NCBI RefSeq assembly: GCF_004153545.1
Contig: NZ_SDVA01000011.1
Coordinates: 62,001-126,000 of the forward strand
Length of the DNA stretch: 64,000 nt
Direction: 5' to 3'
Origin: Serinicoccus sediminis
Lineage (GTDB): Bacteria; Actinomycetota; Actinomycetes; Actinomycetales; Dermatophilaceae
The translations under genes were made by a program, and so were the position numbers. Within the stretch, counting starts at the first letter, position 1; every line of letters starts with the position of its first letter. A model generated the notes under the pieces. That model was given only the letters and a program-made list of their open reading frames with translations. It ran no database searches and was not told the origin of the DNA. This document shows, piece after piece, positions 44,691 to 53,157 of this stretch.

Positions 44691-45391
44691 GGCTGGGCCT
44701 GGATCCCCTCGGTCACGGGCAGCGGGCACAGGTCGAGGTCGAAGGGCAGCAGCTCGGGCGAGAGGGAGGCCGAGCGGGCGGCGGCGGAGTTCATCCGGCG
44801 CATGTAGTGGCGGCGGCAGAGCACCTCGTACTCCACGACGCTGGCCGTGCCGTCCTCGGCACCGCTCACGTCCCCCACGACGACCTGCTCCCCCTCGACG
44901 ACCATGTGGCCGTCGACGACGCGCGCGTTGACGGTGGCCGGTTTCCCGCACCAGCACAACGCCCTGACCTGCAGCTGCTCGGTGCGGTCGGCGAGCTCGA
45001 TGAGGCGGCGCGACCCCGGGAAGAGCTCGGTGCGGAAGTCGGCGGTGATGCCGAAGGCGTAGACGTCGATGCCCATCTCGTCGACGAGCCGGGCCAGCTG
45101 CTCGATCTGCTCCGGACGGTAGAACTGGGCCTCGTCGCAGATGAGGTAGTCGATCGCCCGCCCGTTGGTGCGCTGCTGCACGACGAGCTCCCAGAAGTCC
45201 AGGTCGTCGTTCACCTCGAGGGCACCCTTGGTCAGCCCCAGCCGCGAGGAGAGCACTGCCTCGCCGGAGCGGTCGTGCTGGGTGAAGAGCAGCCCTCCGC
45301 GTCCGCGCTGGTGGTGCGTGTGGTCCATCTGCAGCGCGAGGGTCGACTTGCCGCAGTCCATCGTTCCGGTGAAGAAGACGAGCTCGGCCAC
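44687..45391 (-). CDS. tdk: Thymidine kinase
   Basis: 234 residues, TK1-type. MAELVFFTGTMDCGKSTLAL contains the P-loop; YLICDEAQFYRPEQIEQLAR the Walker B/catalytic Glu; VYAFGITADFRTELFPGS the lasso region, and CWCGKPAT plus CRRHY the zinc Cys. It salvages thymidine to dTMP. GTG 45391 is preceded by a perfect TAGACT at 6 nt and has no Shine-Dalgarno, so translation is probably leaderless. The 109-bp gap to the next gene holds this promoter and nothing else I can support. Confidence 0.94.
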   Translation of the reverse strand: MAELVFFTGTMDCGKSTLALQMDHTHHQRGRGGLLFTQHDRSGEAVLSSRLGLTKGALEVNDDLDFWELVVQQRTNGRAIDYLICDEAQFYRPEQIEQLARLVDEMGIDVYAFGITADFRTELFPGSRRLIELADRTEQLQVRALCWCGKPATVNARVVDGHMVVEGEQVVVGDVSGAEDGTASVVEYEVLCRRHYMRRMNSAAARSASLSPELLPFDLDLCPLPVTEGIQAQP

Positions 45392-45397
45392 CCCGGC

Positions 45398-45403
45398 AGT
45401 CTA
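45398..45403 (-). promoter_or_regulatory. -10 box of tdk
   Basis: Minus-strand TAGACT, spacer GCCGGG, then GTG 45391: the same 6-nt spacing as other first genes in the window. Confidence 0.55.
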
Positions 45404-45500
45404 CGGAACCACCGGGCGGCCTCGACCGGCCGCACCCGCGTCGCCGTGCGTGTCGCGACGACGGACGAGGTCTGCCGCGTCCCGACGCCGTGGAACGGCC

Positions 45501-46742
45501 TCAGGTCGTGGCGACGAGCAGGGGGACGGCGGTCTCGGCCTCGGTGACCGAGCCGTGGTGGCCGCGCAGCCGCAGGACCTCGGGCCGCAGGGCGCGCGAG
45601 TCGAGCAGCGTGGCCTGACCGAGCATCGCCACGACGACCTCGCCGATGCGGGTGTCGTAGCCGTCGCGGACCGGCCCGAACCACCCCGCCTCGACCGCCT
45701 CCTCGCGGGACAGCACGACGGCCGACTCCCCCAGCTCCTCCCGCCACGCCGCGACGACGTCGCCCACGGCGCCGGGCCGGCACCAGGCCTGCGGGGCCCG
45801 CGGCTCCCCCGCCAGCAGCTCCACGCCCTCGCCGAGCTCCGGCTCGAGCGCCAGGTCGCGGCGGAGCGCGTGCGGCGCCTCGATCATGCCGTGGTCGGCA
45901 GTGACGACGACCACGGTGTCCTCCGGCACCTGGCCGAGCAGCCCGGCGACCCAGGCGTCGAAGGTCTCGACGGCCTCGCCCCACTCCAGGGAGTCCGGGC
46001 CGTGCACGTGGCCGGCCTTGTCGATCTCGTCCCAGTAGGCGTACACGAGGGCGCGACCGCGCCGCCCGGCCTGCGCCAGCCCCTGCAGCACCCCCTGCGT
46101 GCGCTCGGCGTGGTCCGCGGCGCCGAGGAAGGCTCCCCCGCGCAGCGAGGCCCGGGTGAGCCCGGACCCGGAGTAGGCCGGTCTGGACACCGTGGTCATG
46201 GAGACGTCCCGGCGGCCCGCGTGCTGCAGCAGGGTGGGGGCGGGCTGGTGGCTGTGCGGGTCGGGCCCGTCCCTCCACGCCAGGTGGTTGAAGAGGCGGC
46301 CGCGGTAGTTGGTCTGCCAGCCGACGATGCCGTGACCGCCCGCCGGCAGCCCGGTGCCGAGCGAGGTCAGGCTGGTCGCCGTCGTCGAGGGGAACCCGCA
46401 CGCGAAGCCGCCCGGCCCGGGCAGGTCGGGGGACGACAGCCTGCTCAGCGTCCGCGCGTGCCCGCTACCCCGCCGCAGCTGGTGGGCGCCCAGCCCGTCG
46501 GCGAGGACGACGACGACCCGCCGGCTCTCCGGCAGCGACCACCCCGCGGATGCCACCCCGTCGGGCAGGTCCTCGACCCCGAGGGCCCGCAGGGCGGCCG
46601 GCAGCACGGAGTCGAGCCCGGTGCCGGGCGCCGGTGGTCGGTATGCCGCCGCCGCCGCGACCGCGGACGACACACCGGCCGGCGCCTCCGCCTCGCCCCC
46701 CGTCCGGTCGTCAGGTCGACCCGGCGCCCCCGCCGCCGTCAT
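45501..46742 (-). CDS. Alkaline-phosphatase-superfamily phosphodiesterase/nucleotide pyrophosphatase
   Basis: 413 residues. RVVVVLADGLGAHQLRR has the first metal Asp, CGFPSTTATSLTSLGTG the nucleophile Thr/Ser region, and YWDEIDKAGHVHGPDSLEWG plus VVVVTADHGMIEAP the remaining metal ligands of the type I phosphodiesterase/NPP family. It probably cleaves a phosphodiester or pyrophosphate bond; no signal peptide is visible, so it is likely cytosolic. ATG 46742 overlaps the DUF5998 stop; this gene pair is common in actinobacteria. Confidence 0.85.
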   Translation of the reverse strand: MTAAGAPGRPDDRTGGEAEAPAGVSSAVAAAAAYRPPAPGTGLDSVLPAALRALGVEDLPDGVASAGWSLPESRRVVVVLADGLGAHQLRRGSGHARTLSRLSSPDLPGPGGFACGFPSTTATSLTSLGTGLPAGGHGIVGWQTNYRGRLFNHLAWRDGPDPHSHQPAPTLLQHAGRRDVSMTTVSRPAYSGSGLTRASLRGGAFLGAADHAERTQGVLQGLAQAGRRGRALVYAYWDEIDKAGHVHGPDSLEWGEAVETFDAWVAGLLGQVPEDTVVVVTADHGMIEAPHALRRDLALEPELGEGVELLAGEPRAPQAWCRPGAVGDVVAAWREELGESAVVLSREEAVEAGWFGPVRDGYDTRIGEVVVAMLGQATLLDSRALRPEVLRLRGHHGSVTEAETAVPLLVATT

Positions 46743-47317
46743 CGACCCAGGCGGGCGGACAGCTCGCTGGAGAAGATGAGCGCCTGCTCGAGCCGCTCGA
46801 CGCCGTGCGTCTCGGCGGCGATGCGCAGCGAGAGGTCGTCGCTGGAGACGGTGCCCTCGTAGCCGTGGTCACCCTCGCACTGCGGGTCCTCGCAGACCGC
46901 CGGCAGCAGGTCGACGCGCGCCACGGCGCCCCACCCCAGGGTGAGCGTGATGCCCCGGCCGGCCAGGCTGCCGTCGTAGTGCTCGGGGTCGGGCAGGGTG
47001 TGGGTGAGCATGACGCCGCGGACCGAGCGCAGCGGCACCGTCTCGCTGGTGGCCGTGGCCATCCGCTGCCCCTCCGGGCCCTCGTGGTCGTCGGCGTGCG
47101 CGATGACGAGGCGGCGCTCGGTCAGCACCAGCACGGTGAGGTGGTTGCGCACCGCCATCTCGTCGAAGGTGGTCTCGTCGTGGACCAGGTGGGTGACGAC
47201 GTGGTCCTTGCCGACGGCCGTGACGACGACGTCGTGGACCACGGCGGGGAGGTATCCCGCCGCGTCGATGTCGGCGACGAGCGAATCGGGCAGCGGCGAC
47301 CTCGTACGACGGACCAT
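46739..47317 (-). CDS. DUF5998 protein
   Basis: 192 residues matching the actinobacterial DUF5998 family: AGYLPAVVHDVVVTAVGKDH, DETTFDEMAVRNHLTVLVLT, LTHTLPDPEHYDGS and LPAVCEDPQCEGDHGYEG, with two Cys and a His that may bind metal. The fold and function are unknown. GACGAT 6 nt before ATG 47317 suggests its own leaderless promoter overlapping the end of the preceding gene. It is coupled to the downstream phosphodiesterase gene by an ATGA overlap. Confidence 0.83.
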   Translation of the reverse strand: MVRRTRSPLPDSLVADIDAAGYLPAVVHDVVVTAVGKDHVVTHLVHDETTFDEMAVRNHLTVLVLTERRLVIAHADDHEGPEGQRMATATSETVPLRSVRGVMLTHTLPDPEHYDGSLAGRGITLTLGWGAVARVDLLPAVCEDPQCEGDHGYEGTVSSDDLSLRIAAETHGVERLEQALIFSSELSARLGR

Positions 47318-47329
47318 GGGCCCATCGTC

Positions 47330-49996
47330 TCAGACGTCGGCGAGCAGGGTCCGCCGCTCGGCGTCGGCGCGGGTCGGGGCGGGCGCGACCCGGATGCTGG
47401 CGCCGAGCACCTCGATGCCGTCCTGGTGCGCCATCACCGGGTTGAGCCGCACGTGCGCGAGCTCGGGGTGGTCGTCCGCGAGGACCGACACCCGGGCCAC
47501 GAGGTCGTGCAGCGCGCGCTGGTTGACCGGCATGGCGCCGCGATAGCCGTCCAGCAGCGGCGCCGCCTTGATCGAGGTGGTCAGCTCGGCGATGTCGACG
47601 TCGGTGAGGGGCGGGAAGCGGTGCGCCTCGTCGCCCAGCAGGTCGATCGGCAGGCCGGCCACGCCGAAGCCGACGACCGGCCCGAAGAGCGGGTCCTCGA
47701 CCGAGTTGACCTCGATGGGCACGCCCTCCGGCGCCATCTGCTGCAGCGCGATGCCCCCGGCCCCGAGCGGGTCGATGAGCGCCTCCAGGTCGCGGTATGC
47801 CGCGCCGACCGCCTTGGGGTGCCGCAGACCGGTGCGCACCCAGCCCCGCCCGGGCTGGTGCTGGAGCAGCGGGGAGGTCGCCTTGAGCACCACGGTGCCG
47901 CGTTGCTGCTGATAGACCCGGACCGCCTCGGCGTCCGAGTGCACCGGGACGGAGGGCCAGACCTGGATGCCGTAGGCGCCCAGCACCTCCTCCACCTCCT
48001 CCCGCGACAGCTCGCCGCCGCGCGGCTCCCGCGCCAGGGCCGCCTCGAGCACGGCCGAGGCCCGCGAGCGGTCGAGGCCGTCCAGCCGCACCCGTTCGCC
48101 CGGGTCGCGGCGCCGCCACTGGGCGTAGCGGACCGCAGCCGCGAGGGCGCGGACGGCGTCCTCGGGCATCGGGTAGGTCGGGACACCGGCCCCGGGGGTG
48201 ACGCCGCGCATACCGAGGAAGGTGGCGACGCAGGGCTTCTCGTGCCCCGCGACGGCCTCCCCGACGGCATGGACCACCTCCGGGTCGATGTCGGCGACGG
48301 GCGGGATGAAGCAGGCGACGAGGGCGTCCACCTCCTCCTGCGCCAGGGCGTGCTCGACGACCTCCCGGAACTCCTCGGTCAGCGCCTCCGCGGAGACCGT
48401 CACCGGGCCGTGGACGACGTGCAGCCCGCGCGCCGTCGCGGCGTCGGCGGCCAGCGCGCCCAGGGCGTTGTTGTTGGTGACCACCGCCACCCGGTCCCCG
48501 CGGGGCAGCGGCTGGGAGACGAGCAGCTGGGCGACGTCGAAGAGCTGGTGGGCGTTGTCGACCCGGATGACGCCCGACTGGCGCAGCATCTGGCCGAAGG
48601 TCTCGGGTCGCTCGTGGGTGGGCCGCACCCGGTGGCCCTGCGGGATGGCGTACTGCCCGGCGCCGGACTTGACCACGATCACGGGCTTGCTCAGCGCCAG
48701 CTTGCGGGCGATCCGGGTGAACTTGCGCGGGTTGCCCATGGTCTCGAGGTAGAGCCCGACGACGGTGGTGTTCTCGTCCTCGGTCCAGTACTGCATGAGG
48801 TCGTTGCCCGAGATGTCGACCCGGTTGCCGGCCGAGGCGAAGGTGGAGATGCCCAGCCCGCGCCGGCGGGCCGAGGCGAGCAGCGCGATGCCGAGCCCGC
48901 CGGACTGGCTGAACAGCCCCAGCCGACCGAACTCGGGCAGGTGCTCGGCGGCGGCGATCGAGGCGTTGAGCCGGGTCTGCGGGTCGTTGTTGATGAGCCC
49001 GAAGCTGGTCGGCCCCAGGACCCGCATGCCGTAGTGCCGGGCCCGCACCAGCAGCTCGTGCTGCAGCGCCCGCCCCTCGGGGCCGGTCTCGGCGAAGCCC
49101 TCGGAGGCGACGACGAGCGCCTTGACCCCGGCGTCGGCGCACTCGTCGACGATGCCGAGGACCTCGTGCGCCACCACCGCGACGACCGCGAGGTCGACGC
49201 CGCCCTCGATGTCGCGGACCGAGGCGACCGCGGGGTGGCCGTTGATGAGGGTGCCCGGGTCGGCCGCGTTGTTGACGGGGTAGACGCGACCGGTGAAGCC
49301 GCCGGCGACGATGTCGTCGAAGAAGGCGCGGCCGATGGTCGCGGGCCGACGGCTCACCCCCACGACGGCGACCGACTCCGGGTGCAGCACGGCCCGCATC
49401 GACCGGACCTCGGAGCGGTGCTCGCGCGACATCCGCACGGCGCGGGAGGCCTCGGTCGGCTCGATGTCGAAGGAGACCGCGATGACGCCGTCGTCGAACT
49501 CGTGGGAGACCTCGAAGCCGGCGTCCCGGAAGACCCCGATCATCTTGCGGTTCTGCGGCAGGACGTCGGCGACGAAGCGGGTCACCCCGCCCTCGCGGCC
49601 GATGTCGGCGAGGTGCTCGAGCAGGACCGAGCCGATGCCCCGGCCCTGGTGGTGGTCGGAGACGTTGAAGGCGACCTCCGCCACCGCGCCGCCCGGGGTG
49701 AGCCGGTCGAACCGGCCGATCCCGGCCAGGTCGTCGCGGACGTACATGACCAGCGCCACGCGGTCGGAGTAGTCGACGTGGGTGAAACGGTGGACGTCCT
49801 TGTCGGAGAGCCGCTTGATCGGGGCGAAGAAGCGCAGGTAGATCGACTGCTCGGACTGCGCGGCGTGGAAGCGGTGGATGGCCTCGGTGTCGTCGGGGCG
49901 GATGGGCCGGACGTGGGCCACCATGCCGTCGGACAGCACGACGTCGGCCTCCCACTCGTGCGGATAGCCCGGGGGCAGCTCCACGTCATGGCTCAT
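47330..49996 (-). CDS. GNAT acetyltransferase fused to NDP-forming acyl-CoA synthetase domain (Pat-like)
   Basis: 888 residues. The GNAT domain comes first (residues about 20-180: VRPIRPDDTEAIHRFHAAQS, FNVSDHHQGRGIGSVLLEHL), followed by CoA-binding (VLHPESVAVVGVSRRPATIG), ligase-CoA (LGLFSQSGGLGIALLASARR) and ATP-grasp domains. This order is opposite to Salmonella Pat and is the one found in Streptomyces PatA-type lysine acetyltransferases. The segment where active synthetases carry SHTG reads instead GHRVRPTHERPE, so the synthetase part may serve only as a regulatory ligand sensor. GATAGT stands 6 nt before ATG 49996. Confidence 0.88.
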   Translation of the reverse strand: MSHDVELPPGYPHEWEADVVLSDGMVAHVRPIRPDDTEAIHRFHAAQSEQSIYLRFFAPIKRLSDKDVHRFTHVDYSDRVALVMYVRDDLAGIGRFDRLTPGGAVAEVAFNVSDHHQGRGIGSVLLEHLADIGREGGVTRFVADVLPQNRKMIGVFRDAGFEVSHEFDDGVIAVSFDIEPTEASRAVRMSREHRSEVRSMRAVLHPESVAVVGVSRRPATIGRAFFDDIVAGGFTGRVYPVNNAADPGTLINGHPAVASVRDIEGGVDLAVVAVVAHEVLGIVDECADAGVKALVVASEGFAETGPEGRALQHELLVRARHYGMRVLGPTSFGLINNDPQTRLNASIAAAEHLPEFGRLGLFSQSGGLGIALLASARRRGLGISTFASAGNRVDISGNDLMQYWTEDENTTVVGLYLETMGNPRKFTRIARKLALSKPVIVVKSGAGQYAIPQGHRVRPTHERPETFGQMLRQSGVIRVDNAHQLFDVAQLLVSQPLPRGDRVAVVTNNNALGALAADAATARGLHVVHGPVTVSAEALTEEFREVVEHALAQEEVDALVACFIPPVADIDPEVVHAVGEAVAGHEKPCVATFLGMRGVTPGAGVPTYPMPEDAVRALAAAVRYAQWRRRDPGERVRLDGLDRSRASAVLEAALAREPRGGELSREEVEEVLGAYGIQVWPSVPVHSDAEAVRVYQQQRGTVVLKATSPLLQHQPGRGWVRTGLRHPKAVGAAYRDLEALIDPLGAGGIALQQMAPEGVPIEVNSVEDPLFGPVVGFGVAGLPIDLLGDEAHRFPPLTDVDIAELTTSIKAAPLLDGYRGAMPVNQRALHDLVARVSVLADDHPELAHVRLNPVMAHQDGIEVLGASIRVAPAPTRADAERRTLLADV

Positions 49997-50002
49997 GGCC
50001 CC

Positions 50003-50058
50003 ACTATCCCATCGGGCGCGTCGCCCGTCCGGGATCTGTCGGTGGCCCGTGCCACGAT
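50003..50058. promoter_or_regulatory. Divergent leaderless promoters, Pat-like gene and nitroreductase
   Basis: Minus strand GATAGT (50008-50003) is 6 nt from ATG 49996. Plus strand CACGAT (50053-50058) is 6 nt from ATG 50065. The 44 bp between the two boxes would hold both -35 regions. Confidence 0.45.
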
Positions 50059-50064
50059 CGGCGT

Positions 50065-50700
50065 ATGGAGTTCGGCGAGGTGGTGCGGCGGCGGCGGATG
50101 GTGCGGTCCTACGACCCGGACCGGCCGGTGCCCGACGAGGTGGTCACCCGTGCCCTGGAGCACGCGACCCGCGCCCCCAGCGCCGGCTTCTCCCAGGGCT
50201 GGGACTTCGTGGTGCTCTGCACGCTCCAGGAGCGCGAGCGCTTCTGGGCGGCCGCGACCGAGCCCGCGGCCCGCGCGCGGATGGACCCGTGGCTGCGCGG
50301 GGTCAGCAGCGCCCCCTGCCTCGTCGTCTGCCTGTCCGACAAGCAGGCCTACCTGGAGCGCTACGCCGAGCCGGACAAGGGCCGCACCGACCGCGACGAG
50401 ACGCGGTGGCCGGTGCCCTACTGGGACGTCGACACCGGCATGGCGGCCCTGCTCATGCTGCTGACGGCCGTCGACGAGGGGCTGGGGGGGCTCTTCTTCG
50501 GGGTCCCTGCCGAGCGGGTGGGGCCGACCCTGGACGCGCTGGGCGCGCCCGCCGGCCGACGCGTCGTGGGGGTGGTCGCCCTGGGCTACCCGGCGGCGGA
50601 CCGGCGCTCGCCCTCCCTGCGGCGCGGGCGACGGCCGGTGTCGCAGGTGGCCCACCGGGGGCAGTTCGGGACGCCGTGGGAGGGGGTCGACGAAGGCTGA
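50065..50700 (+). CDS. Nitroreductase-family flavoprotein
   Basis: 211 residues. RRRRMVRSYDPDRPVPDEVV is the FMN-phosphate motif, THAPSAGFSQGWDFVVL-like sequence (in ATRAPSAGFSQGWDFVV) lines the flavin, and GLGGLFFGVPAERVG the C-terminal flavin contact. The YWDVDTGMAALLMLLTAVDE helix is typical of the family. It is an FMN-dependent NAD(P)H oxidoreductase with unknown acceptor. Basic Arg-rich tail. Predicted leaderless. Convergent with the PfkB kinase gene. Confidence 0.85.
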   Translation: MEFGEVVRRRRMVRSYDPDRPVPDEVVTRALEHATRAPSAGFSQGWDFVVLCTLQERERFWAAATEPAARARMDPWLRGVSSAPCLVVCLSDKQAYLERYAEPDKGRTDRDETRWPVPYWDVDTGMAALLMLLTAVDEGLGGLFFGVPAERVGPTLDALGAPAGRRVVGVVALGYPAADRRSPSLRRGRRPVSQVAHRGQFGTPWEGVDEG

Positions 50701-50710
50701 CCGGGGAGGG

Positions 50711-51706
50711 TCAGCCGCGCTCCTCCAGGAAGGCGTCGACCTCGGCGGCGGTGGGGGCGGTCGCGGGCCCGCGCCGGGTCACCTTGACCGCTGCCCCGGC
50801 GTTGGCGCGGCGCGCGGCCTCGGGGAACGGCATACCGGTCGCGACCCCGGCGCAGAGCACCCCGGTGTGCGTGTCGCCGGCCCCGTTGGTGTCGACGGGG
50901 GTCTGCGGGAAGCCGGGCACGGTCACGGACTCGCCCTCCGCCAGGACGACGCAGCCCCGCGGGCCGTCGCGCACGACCACCACCGCCCCGGGCGCGAGCC
51001 GTGCGGCGACGCCCTCGGCCAGCGCCACGAGGTCCGCCCCGGTCACGGCGCCCTCCTCTCCCCCGGGAGCCTCTGCCCGGTCGGGCTCGCCCGCTGCGGG
51101 CCCCCCGACGAGGTCGAGCGCCTCGGCGGCGTTGGACGTCCACACCGTGGTGCGGGCGAGCACCCGCTCCACGACGGCCGGTGCGAACCCGGCGAACGGC
51201 GCCCCCGGGTCCAGCACGACCTCGACCCCCTCGGGCAGCCCCTCCAGCCAGCCCAGGAGCGGGTCGCGGGTGGGCGGCAGCAGGGTGTAGCCGGAGACGC
51301 AGACGAGGTCCCCTCCCGCCGGGGCGCTCGTGGCGAGCGACTCGGGGGTGATGCGGCGCTCCGCCGCCCGGGTGGTGACGAAGGTGCGCTCGGCGCTCGG
51401 CTCGACGAGCACGACGCACTCCCCGGTGTCGAGGTCCTCCACGGCGGGCGCGCTGGCCTCGACCCCCTCGGCGGCCAGCACCTCGCGGACCAGGTCACCG
51501 TTCGGCCCGGTGCCGACCGCACCGGCCAGCACCGCGGGCGCCCCGGACCGGGCGGCCGCCACGACGATGGTCACCGCGCCGCCGGCGTACCGGGTGGCGC
51601 TGTCGGCCATGACGTTGCCCCCTCGTACGGGCAGGGTGCCCACCTCCAGCACGAGGTCGACCATGGCCTGACCGGTGTGGATGACCCTGCGGGCGGGCGT
51701 CGTCAT
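50711..51706 (-). CDS. PfkB/ribokinase-family carbohydrate kinase
   Basis: 331 residues. RRVIHTGQAMVDLVLEVGTL and VRGGNVMADSATRYAGGAVT form the sugar-binding start; TPVDTNGAGDTHTGVLCAGV (near 272) holds the anion hole and catalytic Asp, and NAGAAVKVTRRGPATAPTAA the C-terminal signature. It phosphorylates a sugar or nucleoside with ATP; substrate unknown. It stands alone and divergent from an M20 hydrolase gene 43 bp away, whose product could be related in catabolism (weak inference). Confidence 0.87.
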   Translation of the reverse strand: MTTPARRVIHTGQAMVDLVLEVGTLPVRGGNVMADSATRYAGGAVTIVVAAARSGAPAVLAGAVGTGPNGDLVREVLAAEGVEASAPAVEDLDTGECVVLVEPSAERTFVTTRAAERRITPESLATSAPAGGDLVCVSGYTLLPPTRDPLLGWLEGLPEGVEVVLDPGAPFAGFAPAVVERVLARTTVWTSNAAEALDLVGGPAAGEPDRAEAPGGEEGAVTGADLVALAEGVAARLAPGAVVVVRDGPRGCVVLAEGESVTVPGFPQTPVDTNGAGDTHTGVLCAGVATGMPFPEAARRANAGAAVKVTRRGPATAPTAAEVDAFLEERG

Positions 51707-51737
51707 GGGACGTACCCTGCCACGCCGCGCGACCGCA

Positions 51738-51743
51738 TACCCT
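51738..51743 (+). promoter_or_regulatory. -10 box of the M20 hydrolase gene
   Basis: TACCCT, 6 nt before ATG 51750 (spacer CACCGC). No Shine-Dalgarno is present. The box overlaps one GCATAC hexamer. Confidence 0.5.
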
Positions 51744-51749
51744 CACCGC

Positions 51750-53018
51750 ATGAGCACCGCCACCACCGCCGTCCTCCAGCCGCTGCCCACGATCCGTCCC
51801 TGGCTGGAGGACGTCTACCGCCACCTGCACGCCCACCCCGAGCTGTCGATGGCCGAGCACGCCACCGCCGCCCGCGTCGTGGAGGAGGTGTCGGGGATGC
51901 CCGGCGCGGCCGACCTGGAGGTGCACACCGGGATCGGGGGCACCGGCGTGGCCGTGGTCGCCCGCAACGGCGACGGGCCGACCGTGCTGCTGCGCGCGGA
52001 CATGGACGGGCTGCCGGTCGCCGAGGACACCGGGCTCGACTACGCCTCGACCGTACGGGTCGCCAACGCGGCCGGCGAGCAGGTGCCCGTCATGCACGCC
52101 TGCGGCCACGACACCCACGTGGCGACGCTGCTGGCGTCCCTGCGGCTGCTGCTGGAGGGGCGCGAGCACTGGGCGGGGACCGTGGTGGCGGTCTTCCAGC
52201 CGGCCGAGGAGCAGTTCAACGGTGCCGAGGCGATGGTCGCCGACGGTCTGGTGGACCTGCTGCCGCGGCCGGACGTCGCGCTCGGCCAGCACGTGCTGCC
52301 CGGGCCCGCCGGGTCGGTGCAGGTGGCGCCCGGACCGATCATGGCCAGCTGCGACGACTTCCGCATCACCCTGCACGGCAAGGGCGGGCACGGGTCGGCC
52401 CCGCACACCGCGATCGACCCCGTCGTCATGGCCGCCTCGCTGGTGATGCGCCTGCAGACGGTGGTCGCGCGGCAGGTGTCGCCGCAGGCGACGGCGGTGG
52501 TGACCGTGGGCCGGATCGCGGCCGGCACCAAGACCAACATCATCCCGGCCCAGGCGGTGCTCGAGGGCACCGTGCGCACCTACGACGGCGCCGTGGCCGC
52601 CCACTGCCTCGAGGTCATCGAGCGCACCGCCCGCGCGGAGGCCCTGGCCTGGGGCGCCCCGGAGCCGGGCTTCGAGACCTTCGACCACCTCCCGGTGACC
52701 GACAACGACCCGGGAGCGACCGAGCGGGTCCGCGCGGCGCTCCTCGCCGAGCTGGGCGAGGGGCAGGTGCGCGACTTCACCCCGGAGATGGGCTCCGAGG
52801 ACTTCGGGGAGCTGCCGGCGGCCTGGGGCGCGCCCGGGTGCTACTGGGGCTTCGGCGCCTTCGACGCGCGGGAGTGGGCCGCGGCGGAGGCGCGCGGGAG
52901 CGAGCGCGCCGACTTCCCCGACAACCACTCCCCGCACTTCGCCCCGGTGCTGCAGCCGATGCTCGACACCGGCGTGCGGGCCATGGTCGCTGCGGCGATG
53001 GAGTGGCTCGCCTGCTGA
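51750..53018 (+). CDS. M20-family amidohydrolase
   Basis: 422 residues. LLRADMDGLPVAEDTGLDYA, MHACGHDTHVATLLAS (near 117), VFQPAEEQFNGAEAMV, GQHVLPGP and ITLHGKGGHGSAPHTAIDPV give the two-metal site and dimerisation domain of M20D peptidases (hippurate hydrolase, N-acyl-amino-acid amidohydrolase). MGSEDFGELPAAWG ends the catalytic domain. It would remove acyl groups from amino acids or related compounds in the cytosol. Predicted leaderless from TACCCT. Confidence 0.9.
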   Translation: MSTATTAVLQPLPTIRPWLEDVYRHLHAHPELSMAEHATAARVVEEVSGMPGAADLEVHTGIGGTGVAVVARNGDGPTVLLRADMDGLPVAEDTGLDYASTVRVANAAGEQVPVMHACGHDTHVATLLASLRLLLEGREHWAGTVVAVFQPAEEQFNGAEAMVADGLVDLLPRPDVALGQHVLPGPAGSVQVAPGPIMASCDDFRITLHGKGGHGSAPHTAIDPVVMAASLVMRLQTVVARQVSPQATAVVTVGRIAAGTKTNIIPAQAVLEGTVRTYDGAVAAHCLEVIERTARAEALAWGAPEPGFETFDHLPVTDNDPGATERVRAALLAELGEGQVRDFTPEMGSEDFGELPAAWGAPGCYWGFGAFDAREWAAAEARGSERADFPDNHSPHFAPVLQPMLDTGVRAMVAAAMEWLAC

Positions 53019-53035
53019 GCGACGTCGCGGTCATC

Positions 53036-53064
53036 CCACCGAGCGCCGCGCGTGGTTGCTCTGT
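53036..53064 (+). repeat. Single copy of the 32/33-bp repeat
   Basis: CCCACCGAGCGCCGCGCG followed by TGGTTGCTC, 18 nt after the M20 gene stop. It matches the reverse complement of the units at 6371-6498 with about two differences over the core, 47 kb from the arrays. Confidence 0.6.
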
Positions 53065-53145
53065 GCCGACCGCACGGACAAACCGATGAACGTCACCCAG
53101 ACGGCGGCCTCACCTTAATGGGTGGGGTCTGTCGGAGGCCAGCAG

Positions 53146-53151
53146 TAGCAT
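53146..53151 (+). promoter_or_regulatory. -10 box of the DrrA-type ABC genes
   Basis: TAGCAT, 6 nt before GTG 53158 (spacer CGTCGC). GGAGG at 53134 is too far upstream (about 19 nt) to act as a ribosome site for this start. Confidence 0.5.
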
Positions 53152-53157
53152 CGTCGC

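Noticed and set aside
46550-50464. 1304-residue plus-strand open frame
   Set aside because: Antisense to DUF5998 and the GNAT-synthetase gene, low-complexity Arg/Asp/Gly/His composition; a shadow frame.
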